Assembly (NCBI GenBank): GCA_005893305.1 | Contig: VBOZ01000029.1 | Location: forward strand, 112,461 to 148,617 | Reading direction: 5' to 3' | Length of the DNA: 36,157 bases | Source: Candidatus Eisenbacteria bacterium | GTDB lineage: Bacteria > Eisenbacteria > RBG-16-71-46 > SZUA-252 | Part shown: in pieces, positions 34,626 through 36,157 of the stretch | Layout of the letters: the number at the start of each line of letters is the position of its first letter | Position numbering within the stretch: position 1 is the first letter of the stretch | Notes under the pieces: generated by a model | What the model was told of the DNA's origin: nothing | The model's input: only the letters and a program-made list of their open reading frames with translations | Database searches by the model: none | Translations under genes and position numbers: made by a program

Positions 34626-35243
34626 TTGAAGTTAATGCGCCCATCGAACGCCGTGCTGGGAATCGGGATCGGCGCGTTCGTCCTGCTCATGTTCACGTTC
34701 GCCTACGCCAACGTGCCGCTCTTCCAGCTTTTCTGCGAGCGCTTTGGCCTTTCCGGATCGGGGAAGGCGGCGTTCCGGGGCGGGGCATCGACGCCGGGCC
34801 GCCTGGGATCGCGAGGCGGGATCGTCACGCCGATGTCGAGCACGACAGGGAATATCCTCGGCAGGGAGATCCGGGTGAAGTTCATGGGGGTGGCGGGCTC
34901 GGGCCTCCCGGTCCGGTTCGGACCCTCGACCCCGGCGCTCTCGATTCATCCCGGGAAGCCGGTGCGCTTGAGCTACCGCTTCACCAATATGAGCGACGAC
35001 TCGGTCTACTTTCGCGCGGTCCACTCGATCGTTCCGGTCGAGGCCGCGAAGGAGTTCCAGCTGATCCAGTGCTTCTGCTTCGACGACCAGTCGCTCGGCC
35101 CGCGGGAGACGCGGGACCTTCCCGTCTACTTCGCCCTCTCGCCCCGCTTCCCACAGGACGTGGACGAGATCATCCTCAACTACTCGCTCTTCCCCCGCGA
35201 TCCCAAGAAGGGCCTGCCGGTTCCGGCCGCGGCGGCCAATTGA
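34626..35243 (+). CDS. ctaG: copper chaperone CtaG/Cox11
   Basis: A 205-residue protein that delivers copper to the CuB site of CoxA. TTG 34626 is chosen because AGGAG lies 7 bases upstream; ATG 34635 is too far from it. One membrane helix (9-28) is followed by YANVPLFQLFCERFG, and a periplasmic domain carries the copper-binding C149-F-C151-F motif and GPRETRDLPVYFALSPRFP, all family signatures. The stop overlaps the next small gene as TTGA. Confidence 0.95.
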   Translation: MKLMRPSNAVLGIGIGAFVLLMFTFAYANVPLFQLFCERFGLSGSGKAAFRGGASTPGRLGSRGGIVTPMSSTTGNILGREIRVKFMGVAGSGLPVRFGPSTPALSIHPGKPVRLSYRFTNMSDDSVYFRAVHSIVPVEAAKEFQLIQCFCFDDQSLGPRETRDLPVYFALSPRFPQDVDEIILNYSLFPRDPKKGLPVPAAAAN

Positions 35244-35392
35244 CGGAGGAATCTCCCGAGGCTCGCGCCGCGCGCGCCACGAGGACCAAGAACCGCATCG
35301 CACTCACATTGATCCTGGTGGCTTGCGTCGGGCTGGGGGCGCTGGGGTTCCTGTTCGCCTTGTGGCTCCGCGCGAGGCCGGCGGGGCACTGA
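35240..35392 (+). CDS. 50-residue single-helix membrane peptide
   Basis: TTG 35240 overlaps the ctaG stop as TTGA, the coupling style used throughout this operon. The peptide has a charged N-terminus (TEESPEARAARATRTKNR), one hydrophobic helix (about residues 20-43, IALTLILVACVGLGALGFLF) and a short basic tail. Small one-helix proteins encoded beside ctaG are common in oxidase operons and serve as small subunits or assembly factors. That role is likely but unproven here. It occupies the place where coxC usually lies. Confidence 0.6.
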   Translation: MTEESPEARAARATRTKNRIALTLILVACVGLGALGFLFALWLRARPAGH

Positions 35393-35422
35393 CGGGGGCG
35401 AGGCCCGAGGGGCACTGACGGG
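35383..35422 (+). repeat. duplicated 14-bp segment at the operon end
   Basis: GGGGCACTGACGGG occurs at 35383-35396 and 35409-35422. The first copy contains the stop codon of the 50-residue gene. The second falls in the 46-base gap before the convergent aldolase gene. Confidence 0.7.
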
Positions 35423-35438
35423 TAAGCGCTACGACGGC

Positions 35439-36157
35439 CTAGGGAGTCTCTCCCGCGTAGACTGCCATGATGCGGCGAAGGAGCTTGAGCGCGTCCGGCC
35501 TTCTCCTCTGGAAGGAGTTCCGGCCGATGATCGACCCGAAGCCGCCGCCGTCTCGGATGGCGCGGGCCTCGTTCACGATCTCCTCGTCATTCTCCTTCTT
35601 GGCTCCGCCCGAGAAGATCAAGATCCTCCGGCCGTCGAACGACGATTGGACCACGTGGCGGACGCGCTCGGCGAGGGTGCCGATCGGAATGGCGTTTTTC
35701 TCGTACGCCTTCCGCGCCTCTTGCTTCACCTTGAGGATGTGGGCCCCGAGCTGCGCGGCGATCTGCGCGCCGTACGCGACCACGTCGATCGCGGTCTCGC
35801 CCGCCTTGCTGATCCCGGACCCGCGCGGATAGGACCAGACGACGACCGCGAGGCCTGCCCGCTTCGCTTCCTCCGCGAGCGCCCGGATCTGCTCGTACAT
35901 GCGGCCCGCCATCGCGGAGCCCGGGTAGATCGTGAATCCGATCGCGGCGCAGCCGAGCCGGAGCGCCTCGCCGACGCTCCCCGTGACCGCCGACAACGGG
36001 TCCTTCTCGTCGTGCAGCACGTCGTGGTTGTTGAGCTTCAGGATGAGCGGGATCTCGCCGGCGAACTCGGCAGCGCCCGCCTCCAGGAATCCGAGAGGGG
36101 CGGCGTACGCGTTGCAGCCCGCCTCGATCGCCAGGTCGAAGTGATATCGGGGATCGT
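35439..36157 (-). CDS. fbaB: class I fructose-bisphosphate aldolase (DhnA/FbaB type), 3' part
   Basis: The frame is open to the window edge, so the N-terminus is missing; 238 residues are visible. Visible motifs are DPRYHFDLAIEAGCNAYAAP, LILKLNNHDVLHDEKDPLSA, GCAAIGFTIYPGS, VVWSYPRGSGI, AHILKVKQ (the probable Schiff-base Lys) and ILIFSGGAKK with GGGFGSIIGRNSFQR for phosphate binding. These are typical of the archaeal/DhnA-type class I aldolase of glycolysis and gluconeogenesis. It converges with the act/cox operon and is not part of it. Confidence 0.93.
   Translation of the reverse strand, partial: DPRYHFDLAIEAGCNAYAAPLGFLEAGAAEFAGEIPLILKLNNHDVLHDEKDPLSAVTGSVGEALRLGCAAIGFTIYPGSAMAGRMYEQIRALAEEAKRAGLAVVVWSYPRGSGISKAGETAIDVVAYGAQIAAQLGAHILKVKQEARKAYEKNAIPIGTLAERVRHVVQSSFDGRRILIFSGGAKKENDEEIVNEARAIRDGGGFGSIIGRNSFQRRRPDALKLLRRIMAVYAGETP

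Overview
The window is a GC-rich, gene-dense bacterial chromosome segment. A complete menaquinone pathway, an alternative complex III (ACIII), an A2-type haem-copper oxidase and a TolB/TPR-tailed Ser/Thr kinase point to an aerobic, menaquinone-based organism of the FCB/Gemmatimonadota/Eisenbacteria kind. This placement is inference from gene content only. No rRNA, tRNA, CRISPR array, insertion sequence or phage gene was seen.

Layout. (1) 1-5473: the 3' end of an amidohydrolase, a SIMPL-domain protein, a kinase-TolB-TPR protein, a probable outer-membrane barrel protein and a secreted helical protein. (2) 5354-6501: a NarL/LuxR-type response regulator bracketed by two copies of one palindrome, then a gene-free stretch with a long imperfect hairpin. 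(3) 6502-10801: NAD-dependent epimerase, DinB-fold protein, EamA transporter, a small repeat protein, a 535-base gene-free region and an orphan membrane protein. (4) 10770-21786: quinone block. ispG faces menG-menI, and menF-D-H-B-A-C-E form a tightly coupled operon on the minus strand that ends tail-to-tail with menI. (5) 22047-35392: respiratory operon on the plus strand: actABCDEF, a membrane-anchored dihaem cytochrome c, coxB, coxA, ctaA, ctaB, ctaG and a 50-residue membrane peptide. (6) 35439-36157: 3' part of a class I fructose-bisphosphate aldolase on the minus strand.

How it works together. IspG feeds isoprenoid precursors for the quinone tail. MenF, D, H, C, E, B, I, A and G convert chorismate to menaquinone. 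ACIII would oxidise menaquinol and reduce cytochrome c. The ActE and dihaem cytochromes would pass electrons to the CuA site of CoxB and then to CoxA. CtaA, CtaB and CtaG make haem A and deliver copper. The window therefore holds nearly everything needed to go from chorismate to O2 reduction. The men and act/cox operons diverge from one 260-base region with a promoter on each side and a CRP-like site over the act promoter.

Most notable points: ActB keeps a four-cysteine [4Fe-4S] motif in its molybdopterin-like half, which characterised ACIII lacks; the response-regulator palindrome pair sits next to a possible structured RNA; several genes begin 6-8 bases after a TAnnnT -10 element, suggesting leaderless mRNAs; and the oxidase cluster has no subunit III.
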